From contig CAUWAG010000019.1 of assembly GCA_963556695.1 (NCBI GenBank), positions 1,550,001 to 1,614,000 on the forward strand: a stretch of DNA of 64,000 nucleotides, given 5' to 3'. Shown here in pieces: positions 1 through 9,738 of the stretch. The position numbers and the translations under genes are program-made. The notes below the pieces were generated by a model. The model had not been told where the DNA came from. It made no database searches and saw nothing but the letters and a program-made list of their open reading frames with translations. This stretch comes from Anthostomella pinea. Lineage: Eukaryota > Ascomycota > Sordariomycetes > Xylariales > Xylariaceae. Each line of letters starts with the position of its first letter. Positions within the stretch are counted from its first letter, which is position 1.

Positions 1-636
1 CTACCACCGCATTTGCAGTCTCAGGAGCCTGACGATGACGACGTCAATCCACAACTCTTCACGCCCCGCGATATCACCGACCTTTCATGGCACGCTCGCA
101 ACGATTCGACCCCCCAGTCGATGAGAAGCCGGAGCACCCTCTCGTCCGGACAATCGTCGCCAGTCCATTCCTCCCTCCCAGTCGACAACCACGAGCCGGT
201 GATCCGAGACACGTGGCCCGCGCCGATAGGGAACAGGATAAGGGTGCGCAACGACTCGGAGTTGACCGACCGGACCGGTAGCGACGAGTACGATCCGTTC
301 CGTTCCGATGCCGCCAAACCTTTGATGGCTAACACCACGGACGGCGAGTCGCCCGGGAGCGAGCAATCGCCATCGAACCGCCAATCTCTGGCGGGGTCAC
401 CCATGTTCCAGAAACTCCGGAACATGTTTGAGTCGACGCCTCCCGCCAATAGTCAGAGCAGTCCCAGTTCATCACGGTCTGCCAGTTCACCACGGGCATC
501 CTTTGGTGCACTCACCGACTTGGCTCGGCAGCGGAGCTCGTCGCTCCGGAAGTCCTTTACGTACGGAGACGAAGGTGAGCTTGATGAGCGGAGTGCGCTG
601 CTAAGCAATTCGCCAGGCGATCTAGATGGCCATTGA
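1..636 (+). CDS. C-terminal part of an unidentified Ser-rich protein (5' end outside window)
   Basis: The frame is already open at base 1 (reading L-P-P-H-L-Q-S-Q) and runs to a TGA at 634-636, so the gene starts upstream of the window. The visible 210 or so residues are hydrophilic and low in complexity, rich in Ser, Pro, Asp and Arg, with Asp runs near the left edge and many SP/SS-type sites that could be phosphorylated. They end in E-R-S-A-L-L-S-N-S-P-G-D-L-D-G-H. No transmembrane segment or catalytic motif is visible. It looks like the disordered cytoplasmic or nuclear tail of a larger protein. I do not recognise the family and cannot exclude an intron in this part. Confidence 0.55.
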   Translation, partial: LPPHLQSQEPDDDDVNPQLFTPRDITDLSWHARNDSTPQSMRSRSTLSSGQSSPVHSSLPVDNHEPVIRDTWPAPIGNRIRVRNDSELTDRTGSDEYDPFRSDAAKPLMANTTDGESPGSEQSPSNRQSLAGSPMFQKLRNMFESTPPANSQSSPSSSRSASSPRASFGALTDLARQRSSSLRKSFTYGDEGELDERSALLSNSPGDLDGH

Positions 637-1186
637 CCACGCTCGGACATGGTGGGTGCCAGCACGGTGGGAACGATGGAAGACAAGTACAGTCGGGAAT
701 CTCCAAGTTCACTAGAAGCCATAGGCGACTGTCGTCTCGCTTGGATGTTAGCCGATGGCTGGAGGAAGCGCGTACAGAGGTCTATCGGTATCGTAGAGCA
801 GAATAGGACGGAATGGCAGATGATGGACTTGCAAGAAGGTCGGCAGGTGGCAACGGTACATTGTAGTCTGGCTGTCAAGCCATTGCTCACCAAGACCCGT
901 AAGAGGAAGTCAGTCCATTGGGCCTTCTGAGTGGTTTATGAGAATATTGAAATCACATATATCACAGCATGCGGTTACGTCCATATGGCACAAGCCGGTC
1001 AACTCAAGGGCTTTGAGGGGCATCTATGTATGGGACCACCAATGAGGGTGTGTGGCGCATCTGATCGAGATATACGTTGAACCATATTGAACCCAGGGGG
1101 ACACAAGTCCTACCCGGATCAGCAAAGATTTTGTTCTGATACAGCGTCGATTTCAAGCCTAATTTTCCATTTCTCGCTATGTGTGC
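637..1186. other. Intergenic, convergent 3' ends
   Basis: Lies between the stop of the left-edge gene and the stop of the NRPS on the opposite strand. It would hold both 3' UTRs. I see no coding or structural signal. Confidence 0.6.
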
Positions 1187-4100
1187 CTAGAAAACCAACT
1201 CGCCAGGCCGGTTCACCAGCATCGTCATGATCTGCTCCAACTCATCCAGCAACTCGCCAGCAACGCCGATCCAGTCCTTGAACGTAACAATCTCCAGCGT
1301 CAGCCTGTCACCATCAACGAACGCCTGCAATTTCCACTCCCGCAGCGGCTCCAAGTGCGGGTACACAGTCTCGAGCCGGCAGTCGGCTTGGCCGAACTTG
1401 AGCGTCTCAACGTGGTAGACATCCTGATGGACCACGGAATCGAACCAGTCGACCGATTCGGGCCAGTCGGTGCACTCCCGGACGATCTCGCCGAGGCCCA
1501 TGCACTCGTGCTGGGCGCTGGCGATGTGCTGGTACTGTACGTACTCGAGGAGGTCTACGCCCGTCCAGTCCTGTTCAAACTTAACCCGCAATGGCACGTA
1601 CTGCCATGTCGGTCCCATAACCGCATCAGCGTTGGGCAGGTCGATGTTGCGTCCGCTCACGACCTCGCCAAACACAACATCTCGCAGTGCGAGCCGGCGG
1701 GCAAGACATAGAGCCCACGTCGCTGTCGGAAGAGTCGCGATTGTAATGTCCTTCAAGCGGGCCAATGTGTCCACGGTCCGGGTAATGGCAGCCGGGACTC
1801 TGGAAGAAAGTGGTAGGCCCGGGCTGAGGACTGACAGGGAGCTGCCCTTCAGCAGATCGCGCCAATACGGAATGCTCTGCGGTATGCTCTTCTTGATGAC
1901 ATGATATACAAACGACGAAAACGGTACCGCATCTGTGCAAGGCTTGTCGTCATACAATGCCGCCAACTGACGTAGCAGCCCCGTGAGACATATCTCGTCG
2001 TACTGCGCATGGGAGATGCGCAATACGAGACAATGCTCGTTATTCTCGCCTTGGACGAACATGAACTTGACGAAAGAAGATCCCAAAGGCATTCTTGTCT
2101 GGACGTCGACATCGCAAAGCTTATGGGCGAATGACTCTATGTCGCCTTCGATTTCGTACTGATCGATGGCAACCGTTAGTGACTCGAGCACGACGCTGAA
2201 ACAGTTCCCTTCAGTCTCGACAAAGACTGTTCGTAGTATCTCATTCCGCAAGACAAGTTCCTGGCAGCTTTCGAACAGCTTCGACTTATCGACTGTGCCG
2301 CTGAGGTGGAATAGCTCGTATCTTGCCGAATACCGTGGCAGCTGCGTAGTACCCCTGACGGCAATAGCTTGCAGAGGTCGTGCCGGCAGAACGTCCTTGA
2401 TTATGTGGCTGTCCTGCGAGAGCATTGGTCTGATTATGTCGGTAGCGTAGGCCTGCTTGTCGTCAACATCAAGTAGCGAGAAGGGAGTGAGGTCGGCTTT
2501 CGCAGTCTCAAATGATGAAACATTCGCCTCCTTGATCGCGTTCGCCATTTCGTACAGCGTTCTATGCTTGAATATATCCGGCACCGTCAACTGCATTCCC
2601 TTGGCTCGAAGCTCTGATACCATCTTCATGGCCCCAATGGAATCGCCACCCAGCTGGAAGAAGCTGTCGTTGAGCCCGATTTCGTCCTCATCGATTGATA
2701 ATATCCGACACCAAGTCTGTCGTAGACTTTTCTGTTTTGCCGAGGTTGCCGATACACGCTTCTGCCGCTGGCTGTTTCCAACCGTCTTGACTCGGTGTGT
2801 TGGCTCAACGAAGGTGATTGTGCCGTCCTGAACATACTTCGCCAGCTTTCGAGTTCTGTACAACCTTGAGCTCCGAGTCTCACCCGACATTGCCGGTCCC
2901 GTAACCAACTCCTTGCCGGGGTTGCCCAAGCATTGCACCAAAAGTTCTCCAACGGCGCCAAAAGGTAGCAGTTGTTCTGTATTGGCAGGGTTGACAATCC
3001 AAGTTTCTAATACATCGCAACCAGTCGGTAGCAATGAAGAGCCAGCCAAGCTTTGGGCACCAGGTTTGCTTATACGGGCGAGTTCGTGGACTTCATGCTC
3101 ATTCAGCAGTTCAATATTGCTACATTGCAGATCCGGGCGCTCGATGAATTGCTGCGTAAGCCTTCCGAGCTGCGAAAGCATAGTTTCCATCAGGGCACTC
3201 GCTACTGTTTTGGAGTCGAAACTGGCCATAATCAAGAAGCCTTGAGGGTCCAAGGAGCACACCAGCATCAGGGAGTATGTGTTAAACTTGAGTGCTTCCT
3301 GTGCAGCTTCCGCATCACCGGCAGGTACAAAGCCATCAGCCGGTTGTCTATCACTTGCGACGCCGTCACTGGAGTTCGCACTGGGGTGCATCACCAAGCC
3401 CGTGCGTAGTTCACAGGCTTCGCGGGCGTCAGGGCTTAGCCGACGGATGTGCTGAAGACCAAAGTGCTCGTGTGGAATACCGTTGACAGACTGATCATGG
3501 ATCTCTTGTAAGTACTCGGATACTGTGGCGTTCGGGTCGACAGCAATGCGAACGGGTATCGTAGCGATCATGGGTCCCTCGATCTGCTCGACACCCGGTA
3601 TGGGAGCGTTGCGTCCAGTGAGCGTTTCCCCAAACACGATGTCATCAGACGCAGTGTAAATCGAGACAAGAAATGCCCAAGCCCCACGGATGATCGTCGC
3701 CATCGTCATTCCGGCACCTGGTCGACCAGTGCTCACGTAGTGCTCCAACAACGAGTCAGCCTGTTGCTGGTAGCCGGACCATGGCAACGACGGGAACTGC
3801 TCGCCGGCGGCACCTTGCAACCTTTCTAGCCAGTATTGCTCTGATTCTTGACGGTCCATCTGGCCCAGATAGTCAATGAAATGCTTGAAATCAGCAGGGC
3901 GTTCGGTAGCAAGACCATTATACGCCCGATTGACGCGCTCGACTACCAAAGGCATCGACCACCCATCGTAGAGCGCGTGATGCATGGTCAGCACGAAATG
4001 CGTTTTGCCGGTGGCTTCCTCATTGTGTACCACGCCGTAACGAACCAAAGGTTGTCCCAATGCCACCGGGGAATGTCGATCGTTTACAAGATAATCATTC

Positions 4101-6481
4101 AGACTTCTGTCCGAAAGCCACTGATAGTCAAACTTCCCTTTGACCACTACCTGCATCAGTCCACGTCCCGATACCTGGACGATTCTGGTGCGAAGAATGG
4201 CGCAATCTGCGGATGCTTTTTCGAAGGCGGCCAGTAGATTTCGCGCTGCCGTTTCATCGGCAAGCTCTACCACACGTTGGGCGACATAGGCTTCGCTGAC
4301 TTTAGCAGACAGAGCCATGAGACCTTCCTGCAAAGACGTACAAGGGTAAATATCCTCAACCATTGAAGCCTCGGTATCGCACAAAGCCGCACAACCAGCG
4401 CGGGCAGAAACGTCGGACCACTGATCACCAATCAGGAAGAAGGGGGTAATCCGAGCGATCCCTTCACCACTGTCGGGTCTCGCAACAATCGCCATATCGG
4501 ACAGAATTGGGTTGTTGAAGATGTCGGCCACGGTAATGGCCACGCCCTGGGTTCTTGCCTGAGCTACGAGCTTCATTGCACGAAGCGAATCACCACCCAG
4601 GTTAAAGAAGTTGTCATTCGCTCCGATCTCAGCATCCGGGCCGAGTACCTCACCCCAAAGCTGCGCCAGCTTCTGCTCCATCTGCGTCGTTGGCTCCTTT
4701 CTGGGAATTGTCATGGCTGCGAAACGGGCGATATCCTTCCTGCTCAGCGATGATCCCAACTCCCGGAGGCGCTTGCGATCGGTCTTTGCAGAGACCAGCA
4801 GCGGCATAATCTGCAGTGGGATATATGCTGCCGGTATCATGTATATCGGGAGACTTTCAGACAAAAGTTGGTTCACATTTGCCAGAGCATCTTGAACCTG
4901 CGTAGAATGCGAGCCGGCGAGGGTCTCCGAGTCTGACACGAGACCAGCTCGTTCTGCGAGAAAGGCCACTAATGTCGGTTCTGCGGATGGTCCTCCCGGC
5001 TTGATCACCTCGGCTGCCACACGAGTTCCTGGTGGTAGTTTGTCTCGTATATTGTACTCGATCTCGGCGAGTTCGATTCGCTGGCCCCGGAGCTTCACCT
5101 GCTGATCGCCGCGTCCAACGAATACGATTGTGCCATCCGTGTCGTATTTGACTAGGTCGCCGGTCCTGTACAGTCGTCCGGCCCGACCTTCATGCTGTGG
5201 GCTTCCAGAGAGAAGCCATTCCGGGTTGGTGATGAATGCTTCCGCCGTCTTGGCTGGATCGTTCAGATATCCAGGCCCGACGATCGGACCTTCTACCAGA
5301 AGCTCGCCAACCGCACCAATGGGCACAAGCCGGTTGTGATCTGAAGGTTCAACAATCCAGATGGTTCCTCCCACTCCCCTACCGATGCTCACATGTGTCT
5401 TATGACTTTCTGCGCCGACGTCGCTATTGATAGTACACCCAACAGTGCACTCGGATGGACCGTAGGCATTAATGACTTTCGTAGTACGGCTCCATGTCAA
5501 GGCGTCGCCAGCAGAGATTGCCTCCCCGCCTAGACCAAGCACCTCGAGCGAGGGTATAATGTCGGTATCCAGCACGCGGGCAACCGATGGTGTCATATGA
5601 GCCATGTTGACGTTCATGCGGCGAATGGCTCCGCTCAGATCGTTGACCCGGTCGCCGTCAGATGGAATGCAGAGGCAGCCCCCGACAGATAGTGTACAGA
5701 GCATGCAATCGATGCATACGTCGAAAGCGTAGGAGGCAAAGTCCAGAACCCGCGAGTGCGCACTGTAGCCGACGGCATCTGCGCGTGGTACCGCGCCACT
5801 CGAGTAGTTGGCATGGGTGATGACGACGCCTTTCGGCTTCCCTGTGCTTCCAGAGGTGAACTGTATGTAGAGGTTCGTCTCCGGCCGTACGATCGGCAGA
5901 CTATAATTAACGTCGTAACCGTCGAGATGTTCTTTCGACAGCGTGATTCGGATTCCATTTGGTGCAATGCGGTTACCGAGGTCCTCCTGTGCTTTCGACG
6001 TGACAATCACGGAGGCCCCGGTTTGCTCGACGATGGTCCGCAATCTCCCTTCCGGCTGGCTCGGGTCCATGAGGGCGAAGGTGCCTCCGGCCTTCATGGC
6101 GGCCAGGACGGCGACTGCAGTCCATTTTGATTTTTCAAAGCACAGCGGCACGATCGTCCCTGAACCGGTGCCTCTGGATACAAGATGTGATGCGAAAGAG
6201 TCCGACATGGAATCAACGTCGTGGTACGTGAGATCGCCATCCCATGATTTGATTGCCAGCCGTGCCGGTTCCTTCTGGGCCTGCTTCTTGATCACATCGT
6301 GCATGCAGTAATCCAACGTCGGGGGCACGGGAGTGTTCCAACTCCAGATCTGTTCCAGTTGGTCTGTGGATAGGCCTTCTCCATCAACATCGGTCGGTGG
6401 CGTGGACAGGTAGCCGGCCGAGGTAGCTTCGTCGATGTTGCAAGATTCGGCGCCAGCGTTCGAGTCGTCCTTGAGGGTCAT
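1187..6481 (-). CDS. NPS6: NPS6/SidD-type siderophore nonribosomal peptide synthetase
   Basis: Single uninterrupted frame of 1764 residues. Domain order: adenylation (about 55-550; F-T-S-G-S-T-G-K near 207, N-A-Y-G-P-S-E near 345, Y-R-T-G-D-L near 440); thiolation with phosphopantetheine Ser632 (L-G-G-D-S-L); condensation with H834-H-A-L-Y-D-G840; a shrunken adenylation remnant (about 1155-1245) keeping G-A-V-G-E-L-L but with Y-R-T-R-K-L in place of Y-R-T-G-D-L; a second thiolation domain with Ser1281; and a terminal condensation domain with S-H1491-A-Q-Y-D-E. This A-T-C-dA-T-C order is that of NPS6/SidD, which assembles fusarinine/coprogen-type extracellular hydroxamate siderophores. There is no TE domain, as expected. 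Three iron-type GATA motifs lie upstream. No ornithine oxygenase, acyltransferase or siderophore transporter is adjacent. Alternative: another siderophore-like NRPS of the same layout. Confidence 0.8.
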   Translation of the reverse strand: MTLKDDSNAGAESCNIDEATSAGYLSTPPTDVDGEGLSTDQLEQIWSWNTPVPPTLDYCMHDVIKKQAQKEPARLAIKSWDGDLTYHDVDSMSDSFASHLVSRGTGSGTIVPLCFEKSKWTAVAVLAAMKAGGTFALMDPSQPEGRLRTIVEQTGASVIVTSKAQEDLGNRIAPNGIRITLSKEHLDGYDVNYSLPIVRPETNLYIQFTSGSTGKPKGVVITHANYSSGAVPRADAVGYSAHSRVLDFASYAFDVCIDCMLCTLSVGGCLCIPSDGDRVNDLSGAIRRMNVNMAHMTPSVARVLDTDIIPSLEVLGLGGEAISAGDALTWSRTTKVINAYGPSECTVGCTINSDVGAESHKTHVSIGRGVGGTIWIVEPSDHNRLVPIGAVGELLVEGPIVGPGYLNDPAKTAEAFITNPEWLLSGSPQHEGRAGRLYRTGDLVKYDTDGTIVFVGRGDQQVKLRGQRIELAEIEYNIRDKLPPGTRVAAEVIKPGGPSAEPTLVAFLAERAGLVSDSETLAGSHSTQVQDALANVNQLLSESLPIYMIPAAYIPLQIMPLLVSAKTDRKRLRELGSSLSRKDIARFAAMTIPRKEPTTQMEQKLAQLWGEVLGPDAEIGANDNFFNLGGDSLRAMKLVAQARTQGVAITVADIFNNPILSDMAIVARPDSGEGIARITPFFLIGDQWSDVSARAGCAALCDTEASMVEDIYPCTSLQEGLMALSAKVSEAYVAQRVVELADETAARNLLAAFEKASADCAILRTRIVQVSGRGLMQVVVKGKFDYQWLSDRSLNDYLVNDRHSPVALGQPLVRYGVVHNEEATGKTHFVLTMHHALYDGWSMPLVVERVNRAYNGLATERPADFKHFIDYLGQMDRQESEQYWLERLQGAAGEQFPSLPWSGYQQQADSLLEHYVSTGRPGAGMTMATIIRGAWAFLVSIYTASDDIVFGETLTGRNAPIPGVEQIEGPMIATIPVRIAVDPNATVSEYLQEIHDQSVNGIPHEHFGLQHIRRLSPDAREACELRTGLVMHPSANSSDGVASDRQPADGFVPAGDAEAAQEALKFNTYSLMLVCSLDPQGFLIMASFDSKTVASALMETMLSQLGRLTQQFIERPDLQCSNIELLNEHEVHELARISKPGAQSLAGSSLLPTGCDVLETWIVNPANTEQLLPFGAVGELLVQCLGNPGKELVTGPAMSGETRSSRLYRTRKLAKYVQDGTITFVEPTHRVKTVGNSQRQKRVSATSAKQKSLRQTWCRILSIDEDEIGLNDSFFQLGGDSIGAMKMVSELRAKGMQLTVPDIFKHRTLYEMANAIKEANVSSFETAKADLTPFSLLDVDDKQAYATDIIRPMLSQDSHIIKDVLPARPLQAIAVRGTTQLPRYSARYELFHLSGTVDKSKLFESCQELVLRNEILRTVFVETEGNCFSVVLESLTVAIDQYEIEGDIESFAHKLCDVDVQTRMPLGSSFVKFMFVQGENNEHCLVLRISHAQYDEICLTGLLRQLAALYDDKPCTDAVPFSSFVYHVIKKSIPQSIPYWRDLLKGSSLSVLSPGLPLSSRVPAAITRTVDTLARLKDITIATLPTATWALCLARRLALRDVVFGEVVSGRNIDLPNADAVMGPTWQYVPLRVKFEQDWTGVDLLEYVQYQHIASAQHECMGLGEIVRECTDWPESVDWFDSVVHQDVYHVETLKFGQADCRLETVYPHLEPLREWKLQAFVDGDRLTLEIVTFKDWIGVAGELLDELEQIMTMLVNRPGELVF

Positions 6482-6871
6482 CGTCGCTTTACCTGCAGAG
6501 GCTAGTGTAGATCAATGGTCGAGGCTGACACGGAGTGGACGAGTCTGCACACATTCGACCTGCAAGATCACTCATCCACTAGTGAGAGGACCGTAAATAC
6601 CAAAGTGCCACGCAAAATGCAGAGTTTGAAGGTCAAGGGTCCAGAAGTGCAGAGGTATGTAGACAGAAGCGCGTGAGAAAAGCCGCAACGCAGCCATGAT
6701 GGACCCCGCCATGATGGTTGCCGACAACGGTCGACTAGGTCAACGAACGACCACTACCCCGAAGAGGGATGAAGGAGATGTCCTCTTGAAGCAACTTGCC
6801 TGTTATGCATTAGGACGGTCTTGGAAGCAAGGCGGCCATGCCAGCCAGCGCAGGCCAAGCTCCACACGGAG

Positions 6872-6902
6872 CGGATCAGATAACTTTGATCGGATCAGAT
6901 AA
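6872..6902. promoter_or_regulatory. Tandem pair of extended GATA (SreA/SRE-type) motifs
   Basis: Two copies of CGGATCAGATAA at 6872-6883 and 6891-6902, 19 bp apart start to start, in the same orientation. Each contains ATCAGATAA, an exact match to the ATCWGATAA consensus reported for fungal iron-responsive GATA repressors (SreA, SRE, Sre1). They lie about 390 and 410 bp upstream of the NRPS start codon. The match and spacing are seen directly; iron repression is inferred. Confidence 0.7.
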
Positions 6903-7364
6903 CTCCTGGTGGCAGACCGTATGTAGCGTTGCAGGGATCAACCCTTGGCTACGTCCGGTCTGCTGCAACGGTGGTCCGTGGCTTGCCTGGGAGCCCGGCG
7001 GGCAGACGGACAGGCAGAGGCTTCAGTGACACAGTAACGCGAGGACGTGGTTGTGACCCTCAAGAACGCAAGACTTCAGAAGTTCAAGAAGGACATACAA
7101 AGCTGATAAAATGCCTGTCCCCCAGGTGAGAGCACCGAGGTGGTATAGAAGACAGAACTGATTGAGGACGGCAGAAAGGTCGAGCTGGCCCGTGGACGTG
7201 TCATGTCGCAATGGCCGATGCAGATTTTTCATGGAATTGATTCTCAAAGCGAGGCGGTGGGTTGCCGTTTCAGTAGCGTGGGCCAGTGATCAGGTGAGTA
7301 CAGTAGCTTACGACATGCTGATCAGGAGTCGGCTGCGTTCGCGATGCAAAGACGGGCGGTGATT

Positions 7365-7376
7365 CGGATCAGATAA
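7365..7376. promoter_or_regulatory. Third extended GATA (SreA/SRE-type) motif
   Basis: Third exact copy of CGGATCAGATAA, about 890 bp upstream of the NRPS start and in the same orientation as the other two. It runs into GATATTT, giving overlapping GATA cores. Confidence 0.6.
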
Positions 7377-8181
7377 GATATTTAAAAAAAATTGAGGTCC
7401 CACCGGCGCCCCTCAGCAATCTATCCCTGCACCTCTTGGCTTCCATAGCATCCATCTTGGTCCGGCTTCGGACAGCCAAGACGCAATTCTCATCACCTCA
7501 TGACTGTTTTCTCATTCATGTTCTCTTCCACCAGTCTGCCGTATTGTTTGACAGTTGACAGTTGACGTCGATGACACGGGGACCAGCCCGGTACCACGAA
7601 TTCCTAACAGATTCGCAACCAGCTATTGTACGAGACCCACGCACGCTGATGCTGCCCTGCTCTCCAGAAACTCTTACCTTTACAATAATTGAGCAATCGT
7701 AACTGGCAGCATCTTCTAGGACGACGCAGCAAGCCGTATTGATGCTGGCGACGAACATCATGAATATAGCTGCGGCAGAACAAGCCTCCTGACTGCAGCG
7801 TGTCTCTGGTTCTTTTGGACGGTAACTCCATATAATCAATAGTAGTCGAGAAGGTGATAGCGAATGGATATGCGGTAGGGCGCACGATAACCGCGGGCAA
7901 CCACGTCTGGTATTACCCATGCCAGCCGAAACCACACCTTTAGCAGAAGAGTGCAGAAAGGGTAATCTGAAGATGTCAAGCGATTCAGACTATTGGGCTA
8001 AGTATGACATCAAGCCTTATGTACAAAATAGTCGTGCCAGCACTTGAACGACCCGGAAGACCTTCTATCCAACACCTTGTGATTGCTACTTCATACAGGA
8101 TCCAATACAGCGGACCTCTAAATTCGTCATGCATCAAGTCCTGCATTGCGGAACGAGGACGGCACTGTTCAGTGCGCACAG

Positions 8182-9628
8182 TTAAACGTGTGTGGCAAAC
8201 CCGAGGGAGTTGTTACCACCATTGAAAGCAATAAAGTTGCTTTTAAAGAAGATGTCACCGTAGACCTGAAGCCCGGCTGGCGAGGCCTGCAGACCACCAT
8301 AACAATCTGTCACGTGTTAGCACTGCATCTTCGTGGGTCTGGGCAGCACTGCTTACTCTGGGCGTCGACTGCGGTAAAGTTGATGTCAGCTCCCTTGACG
8401 GTTGCCATGCTGCCGCCGACATCCAGCTGGAGATCGGGCATTTGCGAATCGCATGGGAACACGAACCCTCCCTGGGTGTTGTCGTTGACCGCGCCGGGTA
8501 CCTGGGCGTAATACGCCTGGGCGACTGCAGGATCGGCCAGGAGGAGGGTGGTACCGGTATCAGCAATAGCTTGCGCGCCTGCCGTAGACCTAGACCATTG
8601 AGAGTCAGTACCGACTGAAATCGGAAGGCAGAGCCGCGGAACTCTTACGTTTGGGCCTTGCCGCCGTTGACGGCAAACGAATCGCTGGTGAACTGCCAGA
8701 ATCCGTCGGTCGTGTTCACGGGAACCCAGGTCATGGCCCCCGTGAACTTGCTGGTGTCTACTGTGCCAAACTCATAGGCACCCTGGGCCGCGGCGCGCAG
8801 ATCGGCTGTGAACAGGGGCTCGGCGAGCGAAGACATGACGTTGTCGAAGAAGGTCTTCTGAGGCTGCGGCTGCACCGTGTTGAGCTGACTGAACGCGAGG
8901 CCAACCAGCCCATTGTTGGCAGCGTCACTGACAAAGGACTGAGATACGGCCGTGGCCATCTCAACCGCTTGCGCAGTCACCGTAGCACCGCCAATGTCAA
9001 CGGTGTCGGTGCCAACATTTCCAGCGGCGCCAGACCCATCTCCATACGAGATCTCGAAGGAAGCCCCCTGCATCAAGGCGAAGGTGTTCGACTTCGCGGG
9101 GTCGAAGACCGTGTGCCCAGCGGTTGCGGCCTTGCTGAGCTGCGTGTTGAAAACCCAGAGATCAGAGGAGCCGGAGTCGAAATCCATGTTCAAAGTCTGG
9201 CCTCCAATGTTGACAGGGGACAGATACTCGACGTCGCCGGCTTCGGGGGTGTTGATGACGAGACCAGTACCGGCGGTCGCATTGGTTGCGGTGCCTGCTG
9301 CTGCACCGGCTCCGGCACCCGCTGCTGCACCTGCTCCGGCACCTGCTCCGGCACCTTTGCGGCCCTTCTCCTTCCGGCCCTTCCTGTTCACCTGCCTCTT
9401 CGTGATCATCTCATTTTGTTTATCCACTGCACTGGCAAGCGCGGCAGGTACGGGCATGCGGTATTTCCGGAGTGTCTTCAACAAAGCTCGGGGGCCATTG
9501 CGGCCAGTGAAGTTGGGGTTGGGTACCCGTTCGACCTTGTAGACTCCCCGTTTCTGGATGTTGGCCGGAGAGGAAGAGGCCAAGGCCAATAGTCCGAAAA
9601 GGATGAGAATCTTGGCGAAGGTCTGCAT
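8182..9628 (-). CDS. Secreted aspartic protease (pepsin family A1)
   Basis: Three exons: 9628-8649, 8589-8357 and 8306-8182, giving 445 residues. Introns are 8590-8648 (GTAAGA, branch TACTGAC, ends TAG) and 8307-8356 (GTAAGC, branch GCTAAC, ends CAG). The protein has a signal peptide (about 1-19) and a basic propeptide with K-R dibasic sites. A Gly/Ala-only linker of about 25 residues follows (A-G-A-G-A-G repeats near residues 90-115), just before the mature enzyme. Catalytic Asp151 sits in D-S-G-S-S-D-L-W and Asp337 in I-A-D-T-G-T-T-L. The C terminus has the family's G-D-I-F-F-K-S-N-F and L-G-F-A elements. It resembles penicillopepsin/aspergillopepsin-type acid proteases that act outside the cell. 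Confidence 0.88.
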
Positions 9629-9730
9629 GTTTCCGCTGGCTCTCTAAGAAAAGAGGATGTAGTTGAAGATCCCACACCAGGTGGCGTATACGAATGAACG
9701 AAAGGGAAGAAGTATCCAGCACTCCGCCAA

Positions 9731-9738
9731 TTATAAAC
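9731..9738 (-). promoter_or_regulatory. TATA-like box of the aspartic protease
   Basis: On the minus strand this reads GTTTATAA, directly followed by ATTGG (an inverted CCAAT), about 105 bp upstream of the protease ATG. Position and composition suit a core promoter. The call rests on the motif alone. Confidence 0.35.

Larger units (their letters stand above)
6482..8181. other. Intergenic: 1.7-kb NRPS promoter region
   Basis: No convincing gene on either strand. The only genes bounding it are the NRPS start on the left and the 3' end of the aspartic protease on the right, so regulatory sites here most simply serve the NRPS. It contains three identical 12-bp extended GATA motifs, listed separately. 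I saw no CCAAT box in the proximal 500 bp. Confidence 0.6.

Noticed and set aside
8651..9592. A 313-codon open frame on the plus strand opposite the aspartic protease
   Set aside because: It is the antisense shadow of a gene with clear catalytic motifs and splice sites. Its translation has no domain features.
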